24,814 nucleotides of DNA, taken from the NCBI GenBank assembly GCA_035654835.1, contig DASRVZ010000172.1, forward strand, positions 1 to 24,814, written 5' to 3'. Under the pieces are notes generated by a model. That model was not told the DNA's origin. It made no database searches and worked only from the letters and a program-made list of their open reading frames with translations. The translations under genes and the position numbers were made by a program. The DNA is from UBA4719 sp035654835 (GTDB lineage: Bacteria > Actinomycetota > Actinomycetes > Actinomycetales > Dermatophilaceae). Shown here in pieces: positions 15,059 through 22,781 of the stretch (position 1 is its first letter; every line of letters begins with the position of its first letter).

Positions 15059-16135
15059 TCAGATCCGCGAAGCGGGGTTGGACTGGGCCTCACGGATCAG
15101 CACGACGTCGAGCGCCTCGAGGCGCATCCGCCGATCGATGTAGAGCAGGCCGGTCACCGCCGCCACGAAGGGTGTCGTGATCGCCCCCGAGAGCAACGCC
15201 GACAGGTGCGAGACGAACGTGGCGACCATCTGACTGCCTTCGGTGTCCTGCCCGGCCATGGTTGCGATGGCGACGCCGACGATCGTGAACGGCATCCCGA
15301 GCATCGCCCCGACGATCGCCGCCAGGATTCCGGCCGCCAGCGTGATGCCCAGGATGCGCCAGAACGCGGCGGCTCCCTTGGTGAGCGCGAACGAGCGGCG
15401 CAGCCCGGCGAACACCCCATGGCCCTCGAGAACGATCGCGGGTGCCGCCAGCGAGATCTTCGTCGAGACATACACGGCCACGACAACGGTGCAGAGGACC
15501 CCGAGGAGCAGGAGCGCTGCTCCCGCGCTGTTGTTGTCGTTGACCAGTAGCAGGACACCGGGGCCGATCAGCAACGCCGTTGACACGAGGCTGAACAGCC
15601 CGCTCGCGATGAGCAGCGCGACCAAGGACGGCAGTCGTCCGCGGGTGGATCGCCACGTCTGGCTGAGGTCCGGTTTGTGGCCCAGAACCGCTTGGCCGAC
15701 GACGTAGATCAACAGCCCGCTGAGCAGCGCGGTCGCGAGTCCGGTGAACATGCTCTGGATCAGTGTGGACGGAATCCCGAGGAACGCCTCCGCCTCCGGT
15801 CCGTACCTGCCCACGACCCTGGCCGTCAGATGGGTCGCGCCGATTCCCAGAGCGGCCGACGGGACCAGGAACACGGCCAGCACCAGCACGGACATTCCGA
15901 CCATCGACTTCGGGTTGAAACGAACGGCCTTGACCGCGCCGTCCAGGATGTCACCGAACTGCAGTGGTCGCAGCGGCACGATGCCCGGCTTGTGCGCCGT
16001 GAGCATCGGGATCTGTTGCATGGCGCCGTGAGGCTGCACCGGTAGACCGGTCGGTGGCGGCCCGGCGTACGACGGGCCGCGCGTAGGGTCGCCATCCTGC
16101 GGTCCAGGGGCGGAAAACCCGCCGGTCGCCGTCAT
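15059..16135 (-). CDS. Multi-pass membrane protein of the GDPD-membrane-domain / DUF7847 type
   Basis: The protein has 358 residues. A Pro/Gly-rich cytoplasmic N-terminus (about 1-50) ends in PLRPLQFGDILDGAVKAVRF, the conserved entry of this family. About six membrane segments follow (near 78-98, 128-150, 170-190, 200-226, 250-282 and 300-325). ALTKGAAAFWRILGITLAAG is the second conserved stretch. The family is annotated as the membrane domain of glycerophosphoryl diester phosphodiesterase, but there is no phosphodiesterase domain here. AGGGAGA precedes ATG 16135. It is the first gene of the MoxR operon, with 10 nt before the DUF4129 start, and it lies 36 nt after the stop of the uridine-kinase-like gene, so read-through from the deoC operon is possible. 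Confidence 0.85.
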   Translation of the reverse strand: MTATGGFSAPGPQDGDPTRGPSYAGPPPTGLPVQPHGAMQQIPMLTAHKPGIVPLRPLQFGDILDGAVKAVRFNPKSMVGMSVLVLAVFLVPSAALGIGATHLTARVVGRYGPEAEAFLGIPSTLIQSMFTGLATALLSGLLIYVVGQAVLGHKPDLSQTWRSTRGRLPSLVALLIASGLFSLVSTALLIGPGVLLLVNDNNSAGAALLLLGVLCTVVVAVYVSTKISLAAPAIVLEGHGVFAGLRRSFALTKGAAAFWRILGITLAAGILAAIVGAMLGMPFTIVGVAIATMAGQDTEGSQMVATFVSHLSALLSGAITTPFVAAVTGLLYIDRRMRLEALDVVLIREAQSNPASRI

Positions 16136-16171
16136 GTGTCTCCCTGGTCGATCGGGTATCGCCCCATGATG

Positions 16172-16837
16172 TCAGGGGGTCGTCGCGACGAGTGCCGTTA
16201 CGGCGGTCATCGCCTCGGCCGCGGACACGGGCTGGGCCCCAAGGCGGACATGTCGGGCCACGATCTTGGGCTCCTGTCGGCACAGGATCAGGCCGCGACG
16301 CCACAGCACCCACGGCGACTTACGACGTTCGGCCAGGTCCCGGATCAGGCGGCGGCAGAATGTCAGCCATGGGCCGGCGTGCACGCAGTAGGCGGCCGCG
16401 AGGACGCCAGTTGTCGCCAAGGCTTCAATGATCTCGGCAGCGAAGATGCCCTCGGCCAGGATCAGCTGACCCGGCTCGGCCGTTACTGCAGAGTGCCCCA
16501 CGATGCGAGATGAGCCGATGTCGTAGGTCGGCAGGTCCACAACTCCGTCCCGGCACAGGTCAACCAGCGCCTGAACCGCGGCGGCGGCATGCCAAGACCG
16601 CGGGTTGTCCCAGTCAGGGACGCCCATGGGGAGGATCGGTAGGGACGGGTCGTCCCCGTCGCGGTAGAAGTCGTCCAGCCGGACGATCGGCCATCCATGG
16701 CGGTCCTGGAGGTGGGTCGCCAGTCGTGACTTGCCGGCACCGCTCGGGCCGGCCACGATCACGACACGTCGTCGGCCGTCGCGGGGCAATGGTTCCTCAA
16801 CGGTTCGTCGAGGGTGTTCACGGCGCCGGCGTCTCAT
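16172..16837 (-). CDS. Uridine-kinase-like P-loop kinase
   Basis: The protein has 221 residues. Walker A is GPSGAGKS (30-37), then RLDDFYRDGDDPSLP, the base of the nucleoside-binding loop in Udk/PRK-type kinases, then LPTYDIGSSR and LAEGIFAAE (Walker B/lid area). In classical Udk these correspond to DxFY and the YDHP and EGI segments; here YDIG replaces YDHP, so the nucleoside specificity may differ. The expected reaction is phosphorylation of uridine/cytidine with ATP or GTP. It begins 25 nt after the short ALDH gene stop and is probably the last member of the deoC-ALDH operon. The basic N-terminus (MRRRRRE) may be partly non-native if a later start is used. Confidence 0.8.
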   Translation of the reverse strand: MRRRRREHPRRTVEEPLPRDGRRRVVIVAGPSGAGKSRLATHLQDRHGWPIVRLDDFYRDGDDPSLPILPMGVPDWDNPRSWHAAAAVQALVDLCRDGVVDLPTYDIGSSRIVGHSAVTAEPGQLILAEGIFAAEIIEALATTGVLAAAYCVHAGPWLTFCRRLIRDLAERRKSPWVLWRRGLILCRQEPKIVARHVRLGAQPVSAAEAMTAVTALVATTP

Positions 16838-16862
16838 GGGCGGCCGTCCAAGCGGAGAGGCA

Positions 16863-17801
16863 CTAGTGACCTTTGGGGTGCCAAACGGTCTTGGTCTCCA
16901 GGTAGGCCTTCATCCGGCTCAGGTCCGGCGTAGGGGACCAATCCGGCTCTACGGCGTCCGCGTCGTTCCCAGCCGGGCGTAGGACGCGTTTGAGATTCTC
17001 CGCCGCGGCACGTTCAAGGTCTGCCCATGCGAAGCCGCCGACTTCAGCGGCGCCGGCCAGGTCGATGGCATTGACGTCCTGGTGCGATGCCAGCCATGGT
17101 GCGACCTCGGCGGTGCGTCCGGTGATCAGGTTGATGACTCCCGCAGGCACGTCGGAGGTCGCGAGGACCTCCGAGAGCGTGATGGCGGGAAGCGGCCGGT
17201 GCTCACTGGTCAGGACCACCGCGGTGTTGCCGCTGACCACGATGGGTGCCAGCACAGAGACTAGACCCAGCAACGACGAGCGTTGCGGTGCAAGGGCGGC
17301 CACCACTCCGGTGGGCTCGGGCGCGGAGATGTTGAAGTACGGCCCGGCGACCGGGTTGACCCCACCCAGGACCTGGGCGAGCTTGTCCGACCACCCGGCA
17401 TACCAGACCCAACGATCGATGGCCTGTGAGACGACCTTGTCCGAGCGGTCCGGCGTGAGTCCCTCGGCCGCCGCGACCTCTGCGACGAACTGTGCGCGTC
17501 GTCCTTCCATCAGCTCGGCCACGCGATAGAGCACCTGACCACGGTTGTATGCCGTGGCCGCGGCCCACTTCCCGAGGGCACCCCGGGCCGCCACGACAGC
17601 GTCGCGGGCATCCTTGCGGGAGCCCATCGCGGCGTTGGCCAGGAACCTGCCGCGGCTGTCGCTCACCTCATAGGTGCGACCTGACTCGCTTCGCGGGAAC
17701 GCCCCACCGATGTAGAGCTTGTAGGTCTTGCGCACCTCGATCCGTTGCTCCGCAACGGCATTCGGTCCAGTCGCCTTGCGTCGAGCCGCGGTGGGACTCA
17801 T
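16863..17801 (-). CDS. ALDH-like pseudoenzyme lacking the catalytic domain
   Basis: The protein has 312 residues against about 480-500 for full aldehyde dehydrogenases. Residues 28-260 align with the N-terminal half of the neighbouring ALDH: YIGGAFPRSESGRTYEV, WVWYAGWSDKLAQVLGG, PAGVINLITGRTAEVAPWL. PWNFP has become LAPQRSS, VLKPSKS has become VLTSEHR, and TGSTEVGK has become LAGAAEVGG, so the catalytic Asn and the NAD-ribose Lys are gone. The ELGG segment and the whole Cys domain are missing. The C-terminus LSRMKAYLETKTVWHPKG resembles the oligomerisation tail of normal ALDHs. The frame is clean, and ATG 17801 overlaps the ALDH stop in ATGA form. This looks like a maintained non-catalytic partner rather than decay. 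Confidence 0.88.
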   Translation of the reverse strand: MSPTAARRKATGPNAVAEQRIEVRKTYKLYIGGAFPRSESGRTYEVSDSRGRFLANAAMGSRKDARDAVVAARGALGKWAAATAYNRGQVLYRVAELMEGRRAQFVAEVAAAEGLTPDRSDKVVSQAIDRWVWYAGWSDKLAQVLGGVNPVAGPYFNISAPEPTGVVAALAPQRSSLLGLVSVLAPIVVSGNTAVVLTSEHRPLPAITLSEVLATSDVPAGVINLITGRTAEVAPWLASHQDVNAIDLAGAAEVGGFAWADLERAAAENLKRVLRPAGNDADAVEPDWSPTPDLSRMKAYLETKTVWHPKGH

Positions 17802-19258
17802 CGATTCGCTCCTGTCGTGACGTAGCCCTCAAGGCCATGGCGGCCACCCTCGCGGCCGTAGCCGGACTCCTTGTAGCCGCCGAACGGAGAGGTTGGGTCG
17901 AAGCGGTTGAAGGTGTTGGCCCAGATCACTCCGGCGCGCAGCTGGTCGGCCATCCACAGGATGCGGGAACCCTTCTCGGTCCAGATCCCGGCGGAGAGTC
18001 CATATGGCGTGTTGTTGGCCTTGGCGACCGCCTCCTCTGGAGTGCGGAACGTCAGCACTGACAGAACCGGCCCGAAGATCTCTTCCTGGGCGATCCGGTG
18101 CGACTGAGCGACACCGGTGAAAACCGTTGGGGCGAACCAGAATCCGCGCTCCGGTAGCACGCAGGGTGCACTCCAGCGAGTCGCTCCTTCGGCCTCCCCA
18201 GCATCCGCCAGCTCGCGGATCCGGGCGAGCTGCGCTGCGGAGTTGATGGCACCGACGTCGGTGTTCTTGTCCATCGGGTCACCGACGCGCAGCGTCTGCA
18301 GGCGCCGTTTGAGTCGCATGATCACGTCTTCGGCGACATTCTCCTGGACCAGCAGCCGGGACCCCGCGCAGCAGACGTGGCCCTGGTTGAAGAAGATCCC
18401 GTTGACGATCCCCTCGACCGCCTGGTCGATGGCGGCGTCATCGAAGACGATGTTGGCCGCCTTGCCGCCGAGCTCGAGAGTGGCTCGTTTGCGTGTCCCG
18501 GCGATGGAGCGGGCGATGTCCTTGCCGACCTCGGTCGATCCGGTGAAGGCGATCTTGTCGACGTCGGGGTGGCGGATCAGCTGGGAGCCGGTGCGGCCGG
18601 TCCCGGTGATGATGTTGACCACCCCGGCCGGCAGGTCGGCTTGCTGGCAGACCTCGGCGAACAGAAGAGCGGTCAACGGTGTGCTCTTGGACGGTTTGAG
18701 GACGACGGTGTTTCCCGCAGCCAGGGCGGGTGCGATCTTCCACGACAACATGAGCAGCGGGAAGTTCCAGGGAATCACCTGCCCGACGACGCCGATCGGT
18801 CTTGGTTGCCGGCCCGCGCCGCCCGAGAGCCCTGCGTGCTCGAGCTTGTCGGCCCAGCCTGCGTGGTAGAAGAAGTGTGCCGCAGCCAACGGGATATCAA
18901 CGTCGCGCGACTCCTTGATCGGCTTGCCGTTGTCCAGCGTCTCCAGCACTGCGAACTCCCGCGCGCGCTCCTGCAGGATCCGCGCGATACGGAAGAGGTA
19001 CTTGCCTCGCTCGGCTCCGGACAAACGACCCCATGGTCCGTCGAAGGCCTTTCGGGCCGCCCTGACCGCATTGTCGATGTCGGTCTCGCTGGCCTCGGTG
19101 ACCTCGGCAAGCACCTCCTCGGAGGACGGGTTGATGGTCTTGAACGTTGATCCGTCCTTCGACTCGATGAACTCGCCACCGATGAACAGCCCGTATGACG
19201 GCCGGATGGAGACGACGGCGCGCGACTCGGGCGCCGGTGCGTACTCGAACTTAGCCAT
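17798..19258 (-). CDS. NAD-dependent aldehyde dehydrogenase, probably for acetaldehyde from DeoC
   Basis: The protein has 486 residues with all catalytic landmarks: PWNFP (Asn165), VLKPSKSTP (Lys188), FTGSTEVGK (239-246), LELGGK (Glu262) and GHVCCAG (catalytic Cys296). The later EEIFGPVLSVL and NTFNRFDPTSPFGGYKESG are also present. The C-terminus is short, ending GLEGYVTTGANR rather than in the usual ETKTVW tail, which instead appears in the next gene. It starts 18 nt after the deoC stop and overlaps the ALDH-like gene by 4 bp. Substrate assignment to acetaldehyde, the DeoC product, is from context. Confidence 0.95.
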   Translation of the reverse strand: MAKFEYAPAPESRAVVSIRPSYGLFIGGEFIESKDGSTFKTINPSSEEVLAEVTEASETDIDNAVRAARKAFDGPWGRLSGAERGKYLFRIARILQERAREFAVLETLDNGKPIKESRDVDIPLAAAHFFYHAGWADKLEHAGLSGGAGRQPRPIGVVGQVIPWNFPLLMLSWKIAPALAAGNTVVLKPSKSTPLTALLFAEVCQQADLPAGVVNIITGTGRTGSQLIRHPDVDKIAFTGSTEVGKDIARSIAGTRKRATLELGGKAANIVFDDAAIDQAVEGIVNGIFFNQGHVCCAGSRLLVQENVAEDVIMRLKRRLQTLRVGDPMDKNTDVGAINSAAQLARIRELADAGEAEGATRWSAPCVLPERGFWFAPTVFTGVAQSHRIAQEEIFGPVLSVLTFRTPEEAVAKANNTPYGLSAGIWTEKGSRILWMADQLRAGVIWANTFNRFDPTSPFGGYKESGYGREGGRHGLEGYVTTGANR

Positions 19259-19276
19259 GGTGTCTCTGCTTTCAGC

Positions 19277-20284
19277 TCAGTCGATCGTGACGTGGTCGGC
19301 ACCGGCATAGCGGCCGGTGGCGAGCTTCTGCCGTTGCAGGAGAAGGTCATTCAGGAGGCCGGAGGCACCGAAGCGGAACCAGGTGGGGCTCATCCAGTCA
19401 TCACCGGCGATCTCGTTGACCATCACCAGGTACTTCATCGCGTCCTTGGTGGTCCTGATCCCACCAGCCGCTTTCACCCCGATCTGGGTGCCAGTGAGGT
19501 CACGCCAGTCGCGGACCGCCTCGAGCATGATCATCACTACGGGCGCCGCCGACGCTGGCGATATTTTGCCCGTCGATGTCTTGATGAAGTCCGCGCCCGC
19601 CAGCATCGCGAGCCACGAGGCGCGCCGCACGTTGTCATAGGTCACCAGCTCGCCGGTCTCAAGGATGACCTTCAAGTGCGCCGGAGCGCCGTTCGGCGCG
19701 TCGCTGACGCAGGCCGCCTTGATCGCCGCGATCTCGTTGAACACCTGCAGGTATCTGCCGGTAAGGAACGCCCCCCGGTCGATAACCATGTCGATCTCGT
19801 GGGCGCCCGCCCTGATGGCGTCACGCGTGTCGGCCAGCTTGACCGTCATGGTTGCGCGGCCGGACGGGAAGGCGGTCGTCACGGCCGCGACGTGGACGCT
19901 GCTGCCCTTGAGCGCCTCCACGGCCACCGGGACCAGGTCGCTGTAGATGCAGACCGCCGCGACATGGGGCGTGGCCGGGTCACCGGGGTCCGGAGCCATC
20001 GCCTTGGCACACATCGACCGCACCTTACCCTCGGTGTCGGCACCCTCAAGCGTCGTCAGGTCGATCATGCTGATGGCGGTGTCGATGGCCCAGGCCTTCG
20101 AAGTGGTCTTGATGGAGCGGGTGCCCAACCCCGCTGCGCGGGAGTCCGCGCCGACGCGGTCGACACCTGGCAGCCCGTGCAGCCACGTGGTCAACGAGGC
20201 GTTGGTCAGGGCCGCGACCCCGAGCAATTCGCGTGCGCTGGCGGTAGCCGTTCGAGCGTGGACAGTAGCTGGGGGGGAACTCAC
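19277..20284 (-). CDS. deoC: Deoxyribose-phosphate aldolase
   Basis: The enzyme splits 2-deoxyribose-5-phosphate into glyceraldehyde-3-phosphate and acetaldehyde. It has 335 residues, the longer class of DERA (the short bacterial class is about 220-260). FIKTSTGK carries the Schiff-base Lys235, GVKAAGGIRT the relay Lys271, EIDMVID the Asp165, and LKVILETGEL the Lys205 strand. The first 75 residues are an extension with SKAWAIDTAISMIDLTTLEG leading into the barrel. GTG 20284 has no ribosome site but has TAGACT 6 nt before it, suggesting a leaderless message. It heads the operon deoC, ALDH, ALDH-like and kinase. Confidence 0.95.
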   Translation of the reverse strand: MSSPPATVHARTATASARELLGVAALTNASLTTWLHGLPGVDRVGADSRAAGLGTRSIKTTSKAWAIDTAISMIDLTTLEGADTEGKVRSMCAKAMAPDPGDPATPHVAAVCIYSDLVPVAVEALKGSSVHVAAVTTAFPSGRATMTVKLADTRDAIRAGAHEIDMVIDRGAFLTGRYLQVFNEIAAIKAACVSDAPNGAPAHLKVILETGELVTYDNVRRASWLAMLAGADFIKTSTGKISPASAAPVVMIMLEAVRDWRDLTGTQIGVKAAGGIRTTKDAMKYLVMVNEIAGDDWMSPTWFRFGASGLLNDLLLQRQKLATGRYAGADHVTID

Positions 20285-20290
20285 GGTCGG

Positions 20291-20296
20291 AGTCTA
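20291..20296 (-). promoter_or_regulatory. Probable leaderless -10 box for deoC
   Basis: Minus-strand TAGACT (20296-20291), then CCGACC, then GTG 20284. The spacing of 6 nt would place the transcript start at the start codon. No convincing -35 is visible at 17-18 bp. Confidence 0.5.
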
Positions 20297-20396
20297 TCGG
20301 CCTATGCTCAGTAGTCGGGCTGCGACCGAGCGAAACGACCGCTCACGTTGGGACCGGCTAGCGCACAACGAAATTGGCCAGAGCGCAAGGACATAC

Positions 20397-21026
20397 ATGA
20401 GCAGCAAGATCTCGACCAAGCAACTGATCCGCCAACGTTCACCGTTGGGGTTGGCGGCTGTCTGCGGCGTTACCGGCCTGGTGCTTCTCGTGTCCATGGC
20501 CTGGCAGTGGGCCGAGCACCCGGAGCCGTTGTTCGCCGCGTGGGTGGTTCTCATCATGGCTGTCGTGTGGTCGTTGTTCGTTCGTCCGGCTGTTCTGCTC
20601 GATGAGGACGGCGTGACGATTCGGAACATTGTCAGGGACGTTCACATCCCGTGGGCCCGAGTGGGCGAGGTGGAGTGTCGCTGGAGTCTCAAGGTGTTCG
20701 TGGAGGATCGGGCCTACACCGCGTGGGCCATCTCCGGGCAGGCAGGACGTCCCAAGATTGCCCCCCGCAGGTTGTTCGGGATGACGTCCGCGCGGATCGA
20801 CCCGTTTGCCAGCGCCGGTGCTCGCCCGCCCACGTCCGCTGCGAAAGTCACGGCAGCGACGGTTGCGAGGGCGATTGAAGATGCCAAGGAGGACTACTCC
20901 GAAGCCGTCGCGCGGGGCGCGATCGCGGCTGTGCCGGACGCCCAGGTGCGGATGACGTGGGTGCCGGTGGCCCTGGCCATCATGTTCCTGCCCGTCATCG
21001 CCGTCGTGGTCCTCACACTGACCTGA
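20397..21026 (+). CDS. PH-domain-containing small membrane protein
   Basis: The protein has 209 residues. The frame is open for 450 bp upstream antisense to deoC, but ATG 20397 with AAGGA (20387-20391) 5 nt before it gives a sensible start. Two helices (about 17-38 and 44-62) form a hairpin. A bacterial PH-like domain of the bPH_6 type follows: LLDEDGVTIRNIVRDVHIPW and VGEVECRWSLKVFVEDRAYTA. A charged stretch comes next, and a final helix lies near 186-207. Such proteins are common in actinobacteria and have no settled function. It is alone on the plus strand between two minus-strand operons and ends in a shared convergent terminator. Confidence 0.85.
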   Translation: MSSKISTKQLIRQRSPLGLAAVCGVTGLVLLVSMAWQWAEHPEPLFAAWVVLIMAVVWSLFVRPAVLLDEDGVTIRNIVRDVHIPWARVGEVECRWSLKVFVEDRAYTAWAISGQAGRPKIAPRRLFGMTSARIDPFASAGARPPTSAAKVTAATVARAIEDAKEDYSEAVARGAIAAVPDAQVRMTWVPVALAIMFLPVIAVVVLTLT

Positions 21027-21047
21027 TCGCCTCATGTCAGGTCAGTG
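21016..21047. terminator. Bidirectional terminator overlapping both convergent gene ends
   Basis: CACTGACCTGA (21016-21026) and TCAGGTCAGTG (21037-21047) form a perfect 11-bp stem with a 10-nt loop. The left arm contains the stop codon of the PH-domain gene (21024-21026), and the right arm contains the stop of the mutase gene (21044-21042 on the minus strand). The 3' ends of the two coding regions are therefore built into one palindrome. Confidence 0.75.
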
Positions 21048-22781
21048 CGCGGTCAGCCTCGTCATCGAGGCGCCCACCCGGTCCAACCGTCCTTTGGCCT
21101 CCACCTGGGCTGCCGTCAGACCCGATGAGGCTTCGACCGCGACGATGACCTCGAGATAGACCTTGAGCTTGGGCTCGGTCCCACTCGGGCGCACGATCAC
21201 CCGGCTCTCGTCCTGGAGGTGATAGCGGAGCCCATCGGTGGGTGGCAGCTGCTCCGAGCCCTCGGACAGGTCGTCGATCCGGGTGACCGGAACGCCTCCG
21301 ATGTCGGTCGGCGGCTCCTCACGGAGCCGGGACATCAGGGTGCCGATCAGGCTCAGGTCATCGACCCGGACGGCGAAGGAGTCGGTGGCGTGGACCCCGT
21401 GCGTCAGCGCGAGGTCGTCCAGGACATCGAGCAGCGAACGGCCCTGTGCCCGCAGGTCCGCTGCCATCTCGGCCAACAACAACGCCGCACTCACGCCGTC
21501 CTTGTCGCGCACCTGGTGGGGGTCGACGCAGTACCCGAGCGCCTCTTCGTAGCCATAGCGCAGGCCCTCCACGCGTGAGATCCACTTGAAGCCGGTCAGG
21601 GTCTCTTGGTGTCTGATCCCGGCGCTGGTTGCCATGGCCGCAAGCAGGCGGGAAGACACGATCGAGTTGGCGAAGACGTCGTCGGCCGCCACCCCGCGGG
21701 CCAGGATGTGCGCTCCCAGCAGCGAGCCGACCTCGTCGCCACGCAGCATCCGCCATCCCGACGGGTTGTCCAGGGTGGCTGCCGCCGGGTCCGGGACGGC
21801 CACCGCGCAACGATCGGCGTCGGGGTCGTTGGCCAGGACGAGGTCGGCATGTTCCCGGGCCGCCAGCGCTAGTGCGGCATCGATCGCGCCCGGCTCCTCG
21901 GGGTTCGGGAAGATCACCGTAGGGAACTCGGGGTCCGGTTCGGACTGGCTGGGCACGACGATGGGGGAGCTGAAACCGGCACGCGCGAAGGCGGCCACGA
22001 TGACAGCACTAGCCACGCCGTGCAGTGACGTGTGGACGACCCTCAGCTCGCGTGGGCCACCGGGGGCGACAACTGCCGCTGCAGCATCGAGGTAGGCCTC
22101 CAGGAGGTCGTCGTTCAGGGTCGTCCAACCCGAGTTTGCCCGAGGGACGTCAGCGACCAGGCTGACCTCGGCGATGTGCGCGGCGATGTCAGCATCGGAC
22201 GGCGGCACGATCTGGCTGCCGTCGCCGAGATAGACCTTGTAGCCGTTGTCCTGGGCTGGGTTGTGGCTCGCAGTCACCATGACACCGGCGTCCGCACCGA
22301 GGTAACGAATCGCGAAGGCCAACACCGGAGTCGGCAACGGGCGGGGCAGCACCATCGCCCGGCCACCAGCAGCGACGACCACGGCTGCCGTATCTGCGGC
22401 GAAGACGTCCGAGTTGTGTCTGGCGTCGAGTCCGATGACCACCAATGGATGTGGTTCGGTCTCTTTCAGGTATGCCGTGAGCCCGGCTGCCGCACGGATC
22501 ACCACGGGGCGGTTCATCCGGTTGGGGCCCGCTCCCAGCGCACCCCGAAGTCCGGCAGTGCCGAACTCGAGCATGCCGACGAACCTGTCGGCCAGGTCTG
22601 CTCCCGCCTCGGCGTCACCTGAGGATGCGGCGTCCAGTACCGCATCGAGCTCCGCACGCGTGGCCGGGTCAGGGTCGTCGTCCCGCCAGGAGGCGGCGCG
22701 CTCAAGCAGGTCCGGAGGTACCGCATACGCAGGGGGCGTGGCCTGCTCCTTGGGGTCTGCGGCGGCACCGTGCGTGGTCAT
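21042..22781 (-). CDS. Phosphosugar mutase (PMM/PGM family), probable phosphopentomutase
   Basis: The protein has 579 residues, matching the PGM2/PmmB-type long mutases. The active Ser172 is in TASHNPAQDNGYKVY, the metal loop is DPDADR (319-324), the sugar loop is EEALGYCVDP (412-421) and the phosphate loop is RPSGTEPK (531-538). I start at ATG 22781, which overlaps the pnp stop; an upstream frame extension would run into pnp. The name phosphomannomutase is usual, but overlap with pnp and the deo genes around it argue for (deoxy)ribose-1-phosphate to 5-phosphate conversion, as in human PGM2. No other phosphopentomutase (DeoB) gene is visible here. Confidence 0.92.
   Translation of the reverse strand: MTTHGAAADPKEQATPPAYAVPPDLLERAASWRDDDPDPATRAELDAVLDAASSGDAEAGADLADRFVGMLEFGTAGLRGALGAGPNRMNRPVVIRAAAGLTAYLKETEPHPLVVIGLDARHNSDVFAADTAAVVVAAGGRAMVLPRPLPTPVLAFAIRYLGADAGVMVTASHNPAQDNGYKVYLGDGSQIVPPSDADIAAHIAEVSLVADVPRANSGWTTLNDDLLEAYLDAAAAVVAPGGPRELRVVHTSLHGVASAVIVAAFARAGFSSPIVVPSQSEPDPEFPTVIFPNPEEPGAIDAALALAAREHADLVLANDPDADRCAVAVPDPAAATLDNPSGWRMLRGDEVGSLLGAHILARGVAADDVFANSIVSSRLLAAMATSAGIRHQETLTGFKWISRVEGLRYGYEEALGYCVDPHQVRDKDGVSAALLLAEMAADLRAQGRSLLDVLDDLALTHGVHATDSFAVRVDDLSLIGTLMSRLREEPPTDIGGVPVTRIDDLSEGSEQLPPTDGLRYHLQDESRVIVRPSGTEPKLKVYLEVIVAVEASSGLTAAQVEAKGRLDRVGASMTRLTAH

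Noticed and set aside
16147..16175. Promoter for the MoxR operon with CTGACA (16175-16170) as -35
   Set aside because: No TANNNT box occurs at 16-18 bp from it, so the operon may instead be read from upstream or from an unseen promoter.
16861..16868. Palindrome CACTAGTG as a binding site
   Set aside because: It is an isolated 8-bp palindrome at the end of a gene, with no second copy at the promoters in the window.
19292..20314. Plus-strand frame of 340 codons opposite deoC
   Set aside because: It is full of His, Arg, Gly and Val with no motif. The deoC lysines and signature are on the minus strand.
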